Source of the DNA: Thermocrinis albus DSM 14484
Lineage (GTDB): Bacteria; Aquificota; Aquificia; Aquificales; Aquificaceae
Reading direction: 5' to 3'
DNA: 64,000 nucleotides
Assembly (NCBI RefSeq): GCF_000025605.1
Contig: NC_013894.1
Coordinates: forward strand, 1,287,529 to 1,351,528
How positions within the stretch are numbered: the stretch's first letter is position 1; every line of letters begins with the position of its first letter. The notes below the pieces were generated by a model. The model was not told where the DNA came from, did no database searches, and saw nothing but the letters and a program-made list of their open reading frames with translations. Both the position numbers and the translations under genes were made by a program. This document shows, piece after piece, positions 37,637 to 46,729 of the stretch.

Positions 37637-39457
37637 GTGAGTGGTAACTTCCACCTTTATCTACCACTTCTTGCCTCCCTGTTGGGTGTACTCCTGTACC
37701 CCATACTGCCCCTGAGAGTTAATACACCCTTTTGGACCGTACAGTTTGACGTAGATTCTCTGTCTCTGTATTACTCTATCATAGTTACCTGTGTTTCTCT
37801 GTGTGTTTCTGTTTATACAGTTAAATACGGAGAAGAGTACAAAAAGAAAGTTTACATCTTTCCTATCACTTCCCTATTCATACTGTCCATGCTCCTTACA
37901 ATTTTTAGTTACAACTCACTCACGTTTCTCTTCTTCTGGGAACTTATGTCTCTTTTCTCTTTCATCTTAGTAATCGCGGAAGAAAACGTAAAGGTAGAAC
38001 GGGCAGGCTTCCTTTATTTCTTTATGACACATATAGGAACAGCATTCATATTGATCTCCTTCATGCTTTTGTACTTCAAAAGTGGTTCTTTTGATTTTTA
38101 TTATTACAGAGGGAAAGCTGATTCACTCATACTCACCTTAGCACTGCTGGGATTTTCTATAAAAGCTGGCCTTTTCCCCTTTCACGTTTGGTTACCACAC
38201 GCCCATCCCGTAGCACCTTCACATGTATCGGCCCTTATGTCAGCCGTTATGCTGAAGGTAGCGGTATACGGCATGCTCCGATTTATACTTGAGTTCGCTC
38301 ACGAACAGCATGTTTTCCTTGCCCTCCTCTTCGTGATATGTGGTGGTGTATCTGCCATATACGGATCTCTGTACATGTTAGGTGAACGCGACATCAAAAA
38401 GATGTTAGCATACTCAAGTATTGAGAACATAGGCCTTATAGGCGTGGCCATAGGTATTGCTCAATGGGCCCTCAAAGGTAACCACACCGCCGTATTCCAG
38501 TATGCGATGACTTTCATCTTACTGCACTCTCTGATGCATGCCCTTATAAAGAGTGGCCTCTTTATGGGTGCGGGTTTACTGCTCAAATATACCCACGAAA
38601 GATGCCTGGACAGGATGGGGGGACTATCTAAATCTAGCCCCTCTCTGTTTCTTTTAATGTTGCTGTATTCAGCATCCATATCTGCCCTTCCCCTTTCGGG
38701 AATATTCTTAAGTGAGCTTTTTCTGTACAAGACCTTGATAGATAGTGTAGCCACAAAAGAGAATATGAGTTTTCTTTTAACCCTCCTCGTGCCCGTGGTA
38801 GCCATATCAGGAGTATTTGTGGTCTTCAGTTCTGTGAAGTTTTTAGGACTGGTGTTTCTGGGAAAAAATAGGGGAGCAGGTATGCGTGTAAAACCTTCTT
38901 CTCTGGAAGTGGTGAGTTTAGCCATACCAGTGGTTCTCTCCTTAGCAATAGGCTTAGATCCGTTTGTTTACTACAATCTCTTAAGTAAGTTGTTTGCTCT
39001 TACCGTTGGACCCTTAGATTACAGACCTGTTGAGCTGATACCTCTCTCGGTGTTCACTGTATTCGTTCTTTACATACTCTCAAAAGGTGCGGGCGAAAGG
39101 ACTTACGAAACATGGCTTTGTGGATTGGAAGAGGAAAACCCAAAAGCCCAGGCTACAGTACTTTCTCTTACATACAGTACCAGGCGCGTGTTCTCCATGT
39201 TCTTTCGTACGCTTTCTGAGATCAGTTTTGAGGAGGATGTCAAGAAATATTTCAGAAAAAGATTGAAGTTCAGAGAAGAAAGTGAGGATCTTGTTGAGGC
39301 AACAGTTTATGAACCTTTAGGTAGATTTGTCTTGAGAACTGCAGACAGTATTAGAACTGTATTACAGAGCGGTAATTTAAACCATTACATAGCCTTTATT
39401 TTCCTCACACTTGTATTGAATATTTTACTGTTCATGTTCTTGTTGGGGGTAAAGTAA
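37637..39457 (+). CDS. Hydrogenase-4-like membrane subunit B (NuoL/Mrp-type)
   Basis: 606 residues from GTG 37637. About 14-15 transmembrane helices. The proton-translocation core is typical: WELMSLFSFILV, SIKAGLFPFHVWLPHAHPVAPSHVSALMSA, GERDIKKMLAYSSIENIG and MHALIKSGLFMGAG, with the conserved Glu and Lys residues of antiporter-like subunits. Matches HyfB/HycC more than NuoL. Presumed ion pump module of the Ehr-like complex encoded by the six genes through 44475. Confidence 0.9.
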   Translation: MSGNFHLYLPLLASLLGVLLYPILPLRVNTPFWTVQFDVDSLSLYYSIIVTCVSLCVSVYTVKYGEEYKKKVYIFPITSLFILSMLLTIFSYNSLTFLFFWELMSLFSFILVIAEENVKVERAGFLYFFMTHIGTAFILISFMLLYFKSGSFDFYYYRGKADSLILTLALLGFSIKAGLFPFHVWLPHAHPVAPSHVSALMSAVMLKVAVYGMLRFILEFAHEQHVFLALLFVICGGVSAIYGSLYMLGERDIKKMLAYSSIENIGLIGVAIGIAQWALKGNHTAVFQYAMTFILLHSLMHALIKSGLFMGAGLLLKYTHERCLDRMGGLSKSSPSLFLLMLLYSASISALPLSGIFLSELFLYKTLIDSVATKENMSFLLTLLVPVVAISGVFVVFSSVKFLGLVFLGKNRGAGMRVKPSSLEVVSLAIPVVLSLAIGLDPFVYYNLLSKLFALTVGPLDYRPVELIPLSVFTVFVLYILSKGAGERTYETWLCGLEEENPKAQATVLSLTYSTRRVFSMFFRTLSEISFEEDVKKYFRKRLKFREESEDLVEATVYEPLGRFVLRTADSIRTVLQSGNLNHYIAFIFLTLVLNILLFMFLLGVK

Positions 39458-39458
39458 G

Positions 39459-40409
39459 ATGGAAACTGTAGCATCTTTATTACAGTTTCTTATACTGATT
39501 CTGATAGCTCCTCTCTTTGCCGGATTTATCCACAAAATCAAGCAAAATTTACGTGCTCAGAGGAGTATCGGGATTTTTCAATTTTACGTAAATTTGTACA
39601 AGCTTTTGAGGAAGGAGAAAGTCCTATCGAAGGATTCATCTCATGTATCACGTATAACACCTTTGGCATACGTTATCCCCTACGTACTTGTACTGGCTAT
39701 GTTACCTACCTTCTACCAACATACCCTTCTACAAGGTAGTGCCAACATAGTACTCTTTATTTATCTACTCACCTTATCAACCTTCTCCATGACGCTGTTT
39801 GCCTTAGATCAGGCGAGCCCCTTTGGCGCTTTAGGTGCAAGTAGAGAATGGTTTCTCAGCAGCTTGGCAGAACCTACACTTTTAACGATCTTTGTCTCCC
39901 TATCCCTGTACACAGGTTCATGGAACATAACGGACATCTTTTTATACCTTAGCAGGGAAGCAGCCAACGTTATTCGCGGTAGCATAGGTGTTGCTTCTGT
40001 GGGTATACCCTTCTTACTCATACTGACTTTATTCATACTCACTCTTGCGGAGAATGCCCGTATCCCCTTCGATAACCCCGAAACACACCTTGAGTTAACC
40101 ATGATACACGAGGCTAACATACTGGAAGCTTCTGGAAGTCATCTGGCTATGTTTGAACTAGGTAGTTACCTGAAGCTAACTGTCTTCCTATCGCTCTTAT
40201 CTCTCTTACTTTTTCCTTATGTTGCAGATGGCATATCCGAAATGTTCTTTGCACTGTTATTTTATCTAACAAAGATGTTTTTTATATCCATCACTGTAGC
40301 TTTCGTAGAAGTTATCAACCCTAAAATGAGATTGTTTAGAATACCAAACGTGCTTGCACTCGCCTTTGTTTTGTCTTTAACGGCTTTGATCCTCGCGTTG
40401 GAGGTATAA
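39459..40409 (+). CDS. Hydrogenase-4-like membrane subunit C (NuoH-type)
   Basis: 316 residues, about 8 membrane helices. LFAGFIHKIKQNLRAQRSIGIFQFYVNLYKLLRKE near the N-terminus and ENARIPFDNPETHLELTMIHEANILEASG are the conserved cytoplasmic loops of HyfC/HycD/NuoH that contact the soluble arm. Starts 1 base after subunit B. Confidence 0.92.
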   Translation: METVASLLQFLILILIAPLFAGFIHKIKQNLRAQRSIGIFQFYVNLYKLLRKEKVLSKDSSHVSRITPLAYVIPYVLVLAMLPTFYQHTLLQGSANIVLFIYLLTLSTFSMTLFALDQASPFGALGASREWFLSSLAEPTLLTIFVSLSLYTGSWNITDIFLYLSREAANVIRGSIGVASVGIPFLLILTLFILTLAENARIPFDNPETHLELTMIHEANILEASGSHLAMFELGSYLKLTVFLSLLSLLLFPYVADGISEMFFALLFYLTKMFFISITVAFVEVINPKMRLFRIPNVLALAFVLSLTALILALEV

Positions 40410-40440
40410 AATTGGAGGCTTTAGGGAATTTTTTGCTTTA

Positions 40441-41055
40441 ATGGTGCTCGTGACAGCCATAATGAATGTAGCATCACCGTTCCTTGAATTTGCTGTAAGA
40501 CTTAATGTGTTACAGTCATGGATGCTGGCATTTTACATACTCACAGCAGCCGTATATTTGCATACTCCCCACCTTTACATGTCTTTTCTTGCAACCCTCT
40601 TCTTCAAGGGTCTTCTGGCTCCATATCTGTTGATGAAAACTCTTAGGAGATTGGGGGAAGAGAGGGAAATGGATATGTTCCTGAGTATACCTGCAGCCAC
40701 TGTATTCTCCGGGCTTCTGGTGGTGATAGCAGCGATGCTGTCAGCTAAACTTTTAAACTTCCAATCTATATTTGGGAAGTTTGCCCTTGTAAGTTCCATC
40801 TCCACTTTTCTCATAGGCGCTATGCTTATAGTTGTAAGGAAGATACTGTTATCTCAGATACTCGGCCTCCTTATAATGGAAAACGCTATTTTTTTAGCTG
40901 CCAACAGTGTAACAAAGGGTATGCCTCTTATTGTGGAACTGGGAGTACTCTTTGACATACTCGTAAGCGTCCTAATAACATCACTACTTCTCTTACGTAT
41001 TAAAAGAAGTTTTGAAGAAATAAAGATCGATAGGTTGGAGGCACTCAAAGAATGA
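40441..41055 (+). CDS. Hydrogenase-4-like membrane subunit E
   Basis: 204 residues as read from ATG 40441, with six predicted helices and the HyfE pattern. No ribosome binding site suits this ATG. A perfect site GGAGGT (40400-40405) is followed at 40412 by a TTG-led frame (MEALGNFLL) that stops at TAA overlapping this ATG. One extra T in the T6 run at 40429-40434 would fuse them into MEALGNFFALMVLVTAI. So the true start may be 40412 with a sequencing slip or transcriptional slippage, or there is a coupled leader peptide. The 3' end overlaps the next gene (ATGA). Confidence 0.8.
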   Translation: MVLVTAIMNVASPFLEFAVRLNVLQSWMLAFYILTAAVYLHTPHLYMSFLATLFFKGLLAPYLLMKTLRRLGEEREMDMFLSIPAATVFSGLLVVIAAMLSAKLLNFQSIFGKFALVSSISTFLIGAMLIVVRKILLSQILGLLIMENAIFLAANSVTKGMPLIVELGVLFDILVSVLITSLLLLRIKRSFEEIKIDRLEALKE

Positions 41056-42479
41056 ACATCCTGTTTTTAATACTTCCCATAACCGGTATGATACTCTCCT
41101 TAATGGTAGGTACTATAGGCATGACATACGTTCAACTATTGCTGTCCCTTTCTGTGCTGCTGCTAGCTATCTATGTTCTGTACGCAGGCTCTTACGGAAC
41201 ATTTGCTTACAGCCTACTTCTTGTTGATCCTCTAAATCTTCTACTACTCGTAACTGTGTCTATACTGGAGTTCTTCATAGCCTTATACGCCTTCTGGTAC
41301 GTGAGGAAAGAGATAAACCAAGGCATATCAAAGAAAAAATTCAGGAGTTACTACTTCTGGAAAAATGCCTTCATTTTCAGCATGATGTTATCTGTACTTT
41401 CCAACAACATAGGCTTATACTGGGTAGGTTTAGAAGCTACGACTCTTACCACGGCTTTTTTAATATCCTTTTATCGCAACAAAGAATCCTACGAAGCCGC
41501 TTGGAAGTACGTGATCATGTGCTCCATAGGTATAACCATAGGACTGTTTTCTATAGTAGTGCTGTACTTTTCCAGTTCAAGTATATACGGGTACAGCCTG
41601 AAGGCCCTATCCTTCAGTGACCTTCTGAACATGGCATCATTTCTACAAAAGGAGACACTCTTCTTATCCTTCATCCTGGCCTTAGTGGGCTTTGGGACTA
41701 AGGTTGGTTTTGTTCCAATGCACAGTTGGTTACCTGATGCCCACTCTCAAGCACCGAGTCCTATAAGTGCGCTGTTGTCTGGAGTTTTACTGAACACGGC
41801 TCTATTGGGTGTGTTGAGATTCTATCAACTGGGTGTAAAGGCTGGTATCACCCACGTGAGATACTTTCTACTTCTGTTCGGACTAATAACTCTTGTGTCT
41901 GCAGGTTTTCTCATGCTGAGACAACGGGAGTACAAGAGGCTCTTTGCGTACTCCTCTATGGAAAACATGGGTCTGATAACTGCTGGATTGGCTGCCGGTG
42001 GATACGGTGTTATGGGAGCAGCTCTTCATATCCTTTTCCATGCTCTGAGTAAGGGAGTCCTCTTTATGCTGGCAGGGAACCTTCTACTGTATTTCCATAC
42101 AAGGAGAACTGATCAGATTAATGGACTGTTCTTCAGAGCAAGGAAGACAGCTTTCTTACTGATATTTGCTACTGCCAGCATCGTGGGGTTACCTCCTTTT
42201 GCTACGTTCATAAGTAAGTTTTATATACTCCTTGGGCTCTTCAATGCGAGTCTTGCGGGAGGATTAATCAGTTTGTTTGGAATAGGATTAGCTGTGGCTG
42301 CCTTTTTGAACCAATCTCTCACTATGTCACTCTCCAAAGACGAGGATCTGAAGCCTATAGAGGAGGAAAGAGGGCTTTTCTTGGTTCCGTTGATGATTCT
42401 TTTCCTCCTTGTGATGTTTAGCTTTGGTATGCCTTACGCATTTTCCCATCTCGTAGGGAGGTTGATGCATGAAGTTTGA
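41052..42479 (+). CDS. Hydrogenase-4-like membrane subunit F (NuoN/L-type)
   Basis: 475 residues, about 13-14 helices. YWVGLEATTLTTAFLISFYRNKESYEAAWKYV and FGTKVGFVPMHSWLPDAHSQAPSPISALLSGVLLNTAL are characteristic of HyfF; REYKRLFAYSSMENMGL and FHALSKGVLFMLAGN carry the conserved Lys residues. A second ion-pumping subunit. The 3' end overlaps the large-subunit-like gene by 11 bases. Confidence 0.92.
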   Translation: MNILFLILPITGMILSLMVGTIGMTYVQLLLSLSVLLLAIYVLYAGSYGTFAYSLLLVDPLNLLLLVTVSILEFFIALYAFWYVRKEINQGISKKKFRSYYFWKNAFIFSMMLSVLSNNIGLYWVGLEATTLTTAFLISFYRNKESYEAAWKYVIMCSIGITIGLFSIVVLYFSSSSIYGYSLKALSFSDLLNMASFLQKETLFLSFILALVGFGTKVGFVPMHSWLPDAHSQAPSPISALLSGVLLNTALLGVLRFYQLGVKAGITHVRYFLLLFGLITLVSAGFLMLRQREYKRLFAYSSMENMGLITAGLAAGGYGVMGAALHILFHALSKGVLFMLAGNLLLYFHTRRTDQINGLFFRARKTAFLLIFATASIVGLPPFATFISKFYILLGLFNASLAGGLISLFGIGLAVAAFLNQSLTMSLSKDEDLKPIEEERGLFLVPLMILFLLVMFSFGMPYAFSHLVGRLMHEV

Positions 42480-43971
42480 GACAATAAGACATGAGGTGAC
42501 GGATGAGAACTTAGCAAAAGAGGTTAGCAGTATACTCAATGCAGGTGGATACTTATTGGCTGTTGTAGGAAGTGATGAAAGAGAACTAAGGGGTAAGTTC
42601 TGCATAAGATACTTTTTCTTTACGGAACAGAGAAAGTTGAGAGTTCTAGAGTTGCTGTGTGAAGAAAGCTTTCCATCTATAACCCCATTATGTCCTGCTG
42701 CGAAGCTTTATGAGAGAGAAATAAAGGACATGTTTGGACTAGAGCCCGTTGGACATCCAGACCCAAGACCTCTCATGCTTCATCCAGAAAACTGGCCTCC
42801 ACACCTTCACCCTTTGAGAAAGGACTTTGATGGAAGAAAACCTGCCATGGAGAAGTACGGCACCTACAGATATAAAGATGTGGAAGGTGTTGGTATAAAC
42901 CAGATATTGGTAGGTCCCATACACGCCGGTATTATAGAACCGGGACACTTCCGCTTCTCTTTACAAGGTGAGGCCATTCTACAGCTTGAGATAAGGCACT
43001 TCTGGAAGCATAGGGGTGTGGAGAAAGTCGCGGAAGGGAAAGACATAGAAGAAACCCTCAGGCTTGTTCAGAGAATCTCAGGAGACAACGCTGTAAACAT
43101 AGGTATAGCTTATCTTGAAGCTGTTGAAAAGCTCGTAGGGGTGGATCCCCACTCAAGAGTCAAGTATCTGAGAGTAATAGTAGCGGAGCTGGAAAGAGTG
43201 TGGAATCACGTTAGGGATCTCGGTTGGCTCTTTATGGATATTGGTGCCACCTTCGTAGCATATAACCTCTTTTCGCTTCAGGAAAAGCTGCTGAGATTTA
43301 ACAAGGCCTTAACGCGACACAGATTCATGTTTGACATACTAAGGGTGGGTGATGTAAAAGTTTCCATAGATTCCACTATAGCTGAGGAAATTAAGAGAAT
43401 ACTAAAGGAAGTAAAGAAGGAGGTGGAGGAGATAGATACCTTTGTGGACAAAACCCCCTCCGTTAAAGATAGATGGGAGACTACCGGTAGGATTTTTAGG
43501 AAAACAGCACTGGAACTCGCTCTGTGCGGTGTATGCGCAAGAGCTTCAGGGGTCCCTCGAGATACACGCTTAGAACTACCGTATCTTGCTTACCGGGACG
43601 TTGGTGTTAACATCTGTACCCATGAGGATGGGGACGTCATGGCACGGGCCAAGGTAAGAATAGACGAGGTACATGAGTCTATAAGGTTGGTGGAGACACT
43701 CCTCGATAACTTACCTGCGTACCAGGGTTCAAACACAACTTTCCAGATAAAGCCCTACGAGTGGAGTGTAGGAATGGCGGAAACACCGCGAGGAAACGCC
43801 TTTTTCTTCGTGATGCTTGACGAAGAAGGTAAGATTTACAGGATGAAGTACGTTGATCCTTCTTTCAGAAACTGGCCAGCTATACAGTACGCTGTTCTCG
43901 GAGATATCATAGCAGATTTTCCTCTCGTTAACAAAAGCATGAACTTATCCTATGCGGGAAATGATTTATGA
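42469..43971 (+). CDS. Hydrogenase-4-like large subunit lacking nickel ligands (Ehr-type)
   Basis: 500 residues: an N-terminal NuoC-like domain (about 1-120, with EREIKDMFGLEPVGHPDPRP) fused to a NuoD/HycE-like domain. Where HycE has the first CxxC this protein has LVQRISGDNAVN (about residue 200), and at the C-terminus DFPLVNKSMNLSYAGNDL has no second CxxC. It therefore cannot hold a NiFe site. The overall fold and neighbours match energy-converting hydrogenase-related (Ehr) complexes, whose electron partner is unknown. EIRHFWKHRGVEK and ERVWNHVRDLGW are conserved. Confidence 0.9.
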   Translation: MKFETIRHEVTDENLAKEVSSILNAGGYLLAVVGSDERELRGKFCIRYFFFTEQRKLRVLELLCEESFPSITPLCPAAKLYEREIKDMFGLEPVGHPDPRPLMLHPENWPPHLHPLRKDFDGRKPAMEKYGTYRYKDVEGVGINQILVGPIHAGIIEPGHFRFSLQGEAILQLEIRHFWKHRGVEKVAEGKDIEETLRLVQRISGDNAVNIGIAYLEAVEKLVGVDPHSRVKYLRVIVAELERVWNHVRDLGWLFMDIGATFVAYNLFSLQEKLLRFNKALTRHRFMFDILRVGDVKVSIDSTIAEEIKRILKEVKKEVEEIDTFVDKTPSVKDRWETTGRIFRKTALELALCGVCARASGVPRDTRLELPYLAYRDVGVNICTHEDGDVMARAKVRIDEVHESIRLVETLLDNLPAYQGSNTTFQIKPYEWSVGMAETPRGNAFFFVMLDEEGKIYRMKYVDPSFRNWPAIQYAVLGDIIADFPLVNKSMNLSYAGNDL

Positions 43972-43983
43972 TGGGGGTGTGTC

Positions 43984-44475
43984 ATGTTTTACTTTTTCAA
44001 GAAGGTTCTTAAAAGAAAGAGAAGAGAACTTGTCCTGAAGAACGCGGAGGGTATAGCTGGATTAGGTAAAAGTTTGTATGTAAGACACGTTGATTCTGGC
44101 TCATGTAACGCGTGCGAAGTAGAAGTTGCTGCGTTAGGAAACCCACACTACAGTATAGAGAGTTTCGGTATCAGGTTCGTAGCCTCACCCAAACATGCAG
44201 ATGTACTTCTTGTTACCGGATGCGTTACGCGTAACATGCTCACTGCTCTAAAAAAGGCTTACGACAACACACCTTCTCCTAAATGGGTTATAACGGTAGG
44301 TGATTGCACTGAAAGCTGCCCCTTTTTTAAAGACTCGTACAGTGTAGAGGGTCCTGTGTCTAAACATATTCCTGTACACCTGCATGTGCCTGGTTGCCCG
44401 CCTGAACCTTCGGAGATAATAAGCGGGTTCATCAGGCTTATGAATCTTATACAAAGGGAAAAAGTCAACTTTTAA
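43984..44475 (+). CDS. Hydrogenase-4-like small subunit I (NuoB-type)
   Basis: 163 residues. The N2-type [4Fe-4S] ligands are kept: SGSCNACEVEV, GCVTRNM, GDCTESCPFF and VPGCPPEP. Similar to HyfI/HycG/NuoB. The six-gene operon has no ferredoxin-type subunit (HyfA/HyfH), so the electron entry route is open. Ends with a 4-base convergent overlap with the globin-PsiE gene. Confidence 0.92.
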   Translation: MFYFFKKVLKRKRRELVLKNAEGIAGLGKSLYVRHVDSGSCNACEVEVAALGNPHYSIESFGIRFVASPKHADVLLVTGCVTRNMLTALKKAYDNTPSPKWVITVGDCTESCPFFKDSYSVEGPVSKHIPVHLHVPGCPPEPSEIISGFIRLMNLIQREKVNF

Positions 44476-45308
44476 ACCTTTTCCTCCACCCTGTGTATGA
44501 GCCAGTAGACTAGGCCCAAGGACACTATCACACCTGCTAGACTCAGAAGCTCGTACATCTTCTCGGGAGTAAGGGACACTATGAGAACCTTCCTTATGAG
44601 AGCGGCTAAGGCAACACCTACAAACACCTTGAGGCTTATGATCCCGCTCTTTACGTGTTTGACCTCATGGGCCAACAGTTCCGATATGGCATAGAGGATG
44701 AGTATAGAACCCAGTATGCTGAGTCCTCCCTTCTCTAAGGGAAGACGACCCAGCAACACCAAGAGAAACTCGTAGGAGATCCAAGATATGAGGAACACCC
44801 CCACTATGAAGAGGGAAATGACTATGAAAAGATCTAAGATCCATAACCCCCTCTGAATGTTATCTAGGAGAAGGCGCCTGTGGCGCGGTACTTCCTCCTT
44901 TTGAGATAAGAGCATGATGCTTAGACTGAGGTCCAGTGTCTTCTCCACGGACCTAAAGAGGCTATCTCGCTGGTGGGAGTATCCTAGCTGTGCGGTAAGT
45001 TTGTCCAAAAGGAACTCCCTCACACTACTCAGAAGAACCTGCAAGTGGTGTAGGGTACAACCCGCTTTGAGATGTTCCTGAAGCATGTTGTGTATCTTCC
45101 TTACGTATCTCTCATCATGAGGTCCTGAGAAGGTAGCTATGAGCCACTCCCTTATACTCTGAAAGCATCTCTCGTCATGTTCATCCTTTCGGATACTTTC
45201 CAAAAATTCCTCCACCCAGGAGGGAACTAAGTGGCTCAAACTTCTCAGATTCTCCTCATCTTCCGCTGTCCAACGATAGCTTGTCTTCAACTCTTCAAAA
45301 CTGACCAT
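44472..45308 (-). CDS. Protoglobin-PsiE fusion membrane protein
   Basis: 278 residues. Residues 1-150 look like a protoglobin/globin-coupled sensor domain (YRWTAEDEENLRSLSHLVPSWVEEFLESI, REWLIATFSG, and a helix with CTLHHLQVLLSSVREFLLDKL that could supply the haem His). Residues 160-275 have four membrane helices of PsiE type (ELLAHEVKHVKSGIISLKVFVGVALAALIRKVLIVSLTPEKMYEL). PsiE is phosphate-starvation-inducible in E. coli. The fusion suggests an O2/NO-sensing membrane protein of the phosphate locus (inference). Confidence 0.75.
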   Translation of the reverse strand: MVSFEELKTSYRWTAEDEENLRSLSHLVPSWVEEFLESIRKDEHDERCFQSIREWLIATFSGPHDERYVRKIHNMLQEHLKAGCTLHHLQVLLSSVREFLLDKLTAQLGYSHQRDSLFRSVEKTLDLSLSIMLLSQKEEVPRHRRLLLDNIQRGLWILDLFIVISLFIVGVFLISWISYEFLLVLLGRLPLEKGGLSILGSILILYAISELLAHEVKHVKSGIISLKVFVGVALAALIRKVLIVSLTPEKMYELLSLAGVIVSLGLVYWLIHRVEEKV

Positions 45309-45320
45309 CGCACTAAGGAC

Positions 45321-46058
45321 CTACTCGTACTTTTCCTTCTTTATGTTCTCTGCTCTTACACCCATCTCCGTAAGGAGGCCAGAGATGTAATCTACGAAAG
45401 CGGGTGGTCCGCACAGATAGTAGAGCTTTCCATGAGGCTCTCTTACTTCCTTCTCCAACATTTCCAGGTTTATCCTCCCGGTGTATCCTGTCCAGCCCTC
45501 AGGTACCTGACGTGTCAGTGTGTGTACCACCCTTATGTTGGGTAGTTGAGAGAGCTTATTTAGTTCCTCCCTGTATATGATCTCCTCATAAGAGGTGTTG
45601 GAGTATATGAGTAGAGCCTTCACCTTCTCCAGACGGGCGTCTTTTATGTAGCGAAGGATGCACATGAGAGGTACTATACCGCTACCCGCACCTATGAGTA
45701 CTATGTCTTCCGACATAGATGGGAGCCATATGAACTTACCGTAGGGTCCCTTTATCCTGAGAACATCTCCCACCTTCACCATCTGGGTAAGAAAGGAAGA
45801 AGCTCTTCCGTTAGGAACGCGCTTTACGGTGAGTTCCAGGAAGTCCTTTTTAAGGGGTGAACTGGCTATGGAGTAAGCCCTCTTTAGGATCTCTCCGGTG
45901 GGTGGATAAGGTACGTACAGGAGTACGTACTGACCAGGATAGAAATCTATGGGTTGGTGTCTTACGTCCAGGACTAGGGTTTTGGTGGATGGCGTTTCGG
46001 TGATGATGTCCACCACCGGAGCTTCCAGTTCCACTATAGGTTTTTTCTCCAGTTCCAT
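45321..46058 (-). CDS. FAD/NAD(P)-binding oxidoreductase (ferredoxin reductase type)
   Basis: 245 residues. FAD domain with GQYVLLYVPYPPTGEILKRAYSIASSP (RxYS motif), then GRASSFLTQMVKVGDVLRIKGPYGKF; NAD(P) domain with LIGAGSGIVPLMCILRY and the C-terminal YYLCGPPAFVDYI. No [2Fe-2S] domain. Might reduce the haem of the neighbouring globin-PsiE protein, from which it is separated by 12 bases (inference). ATG overlaps the deacetylase stop. Confidence 0.88.
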   Translation of the reverse strand: MELEKKPIVELEAPVVDIITETPSTKTLVLDVRHQPIDFYPGQYVLLYVPYPPTGEILKRAYSIASSPLKKDFLELTVKRVPNGRASSFLTQMVKVGDVLRIKGPYGKFIWLPSMSEDIVLIGAGSGIVPLMCILRYIKDARLEKVKALLIYSNTSYEEIIYREELNKLSQLPNIRVVHTLTRQVPEGWTGYTGRINLEMLEKEVREPHGKLYYLCGPPAFVDYISGLLTEMGVRAENIKKEKYE

Positions 46059-46729
46059 CAGATAAGAATCTTAAGGAGAAAGCGTAAGCTTGTCCAGTAT
46101 CCAGAAACGTATATTCTTTTTATCTCAAGTGGGTCATCCTCCCTTCTCCAGTCTCCCTCTACGGTGGTGTAGGCGTACCGGTAACCTGCCTCTGCCACCA
46201 TCTTTTTTATCTCTTGGTTGTAGTCACCGTAAGGGTAGCAGAAGGCGTCTATGGGGATACCCAGTTTGTCTTCCAGAAGTTTTTTAGAAGCTTCGATCTC
46301 TCTCCGTGCTTCCGATGGGCTTATGCGTGTCAGGAAGGGATGGGTGAGGGTGTGAGACCCTATCTTTATGCCCTCTTTCACAAGAAAACTGAGCTCTTCC
46401 CAATCCATAAGGTACTTTTTCACTCCCAGTTTATAACTGTCCCACACGTTGTAGCTACCTACCAGCTTTGCAGGTACAAAAACTATAGCAGGCAGATTCA
46501 TCTCCTTTAGAATTGGGTAAGCTTTTTCCAAGAAATCTTTGTAGCCGTCGTCAAAGGTGAGCATCACGCTCCTTTTTCCCTCCACAAATCTGTTAGGTTC
46601 TACCACTCTAAACTTCATACTTCTAAGAATCTGCATCTGTCTCTGAAATTTTTGGGGACTTACGTAGAGAGATTTCATCTCGGAGGTCTTGGGTGGGTGG
46701 TCTATGTTGTGATACATGAGAACTTTCAT
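46058..46729 (-). CDS. Polysaccharide deacetylase (NodB-type)
   Basis: 223 residues. MLTFDDGYKDFLEKAYP (metal-binding and catalytic Asp pair), IGSHTLTHPFLTRIS (HxxxH metal site), and FCYPYGDYNQEIKKMVAEAGY define the NodB fold (carbohydrate esterase 4). No signal peptide is evident. Probably trims acetyl groups from an envelope polysaccharide. Overlaps both neighbours by 1-4 bases within the operon. Confidence 0.92.
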   Translation of the reverse strand: MKVLMYHNIDHPPKTSEMKSLYVSPQKFQRQMQILRSMKFRVVEPNRFVEGKRSVMLTFDDGYKDFLEKAYPILKEMNLPAIVFVPAKLVGSYNVWDSYKLGVKKYLMDWEELSFLVKEGIKIGSHTLTHPFLTRISPSEARREIEASKKLLEDKLGIPIDAFCYPYGDYNQEIKKMVAEAGYRYAYTTVEGDWRREDDPLEIKRIYVSGYWTSLRFLLKILI

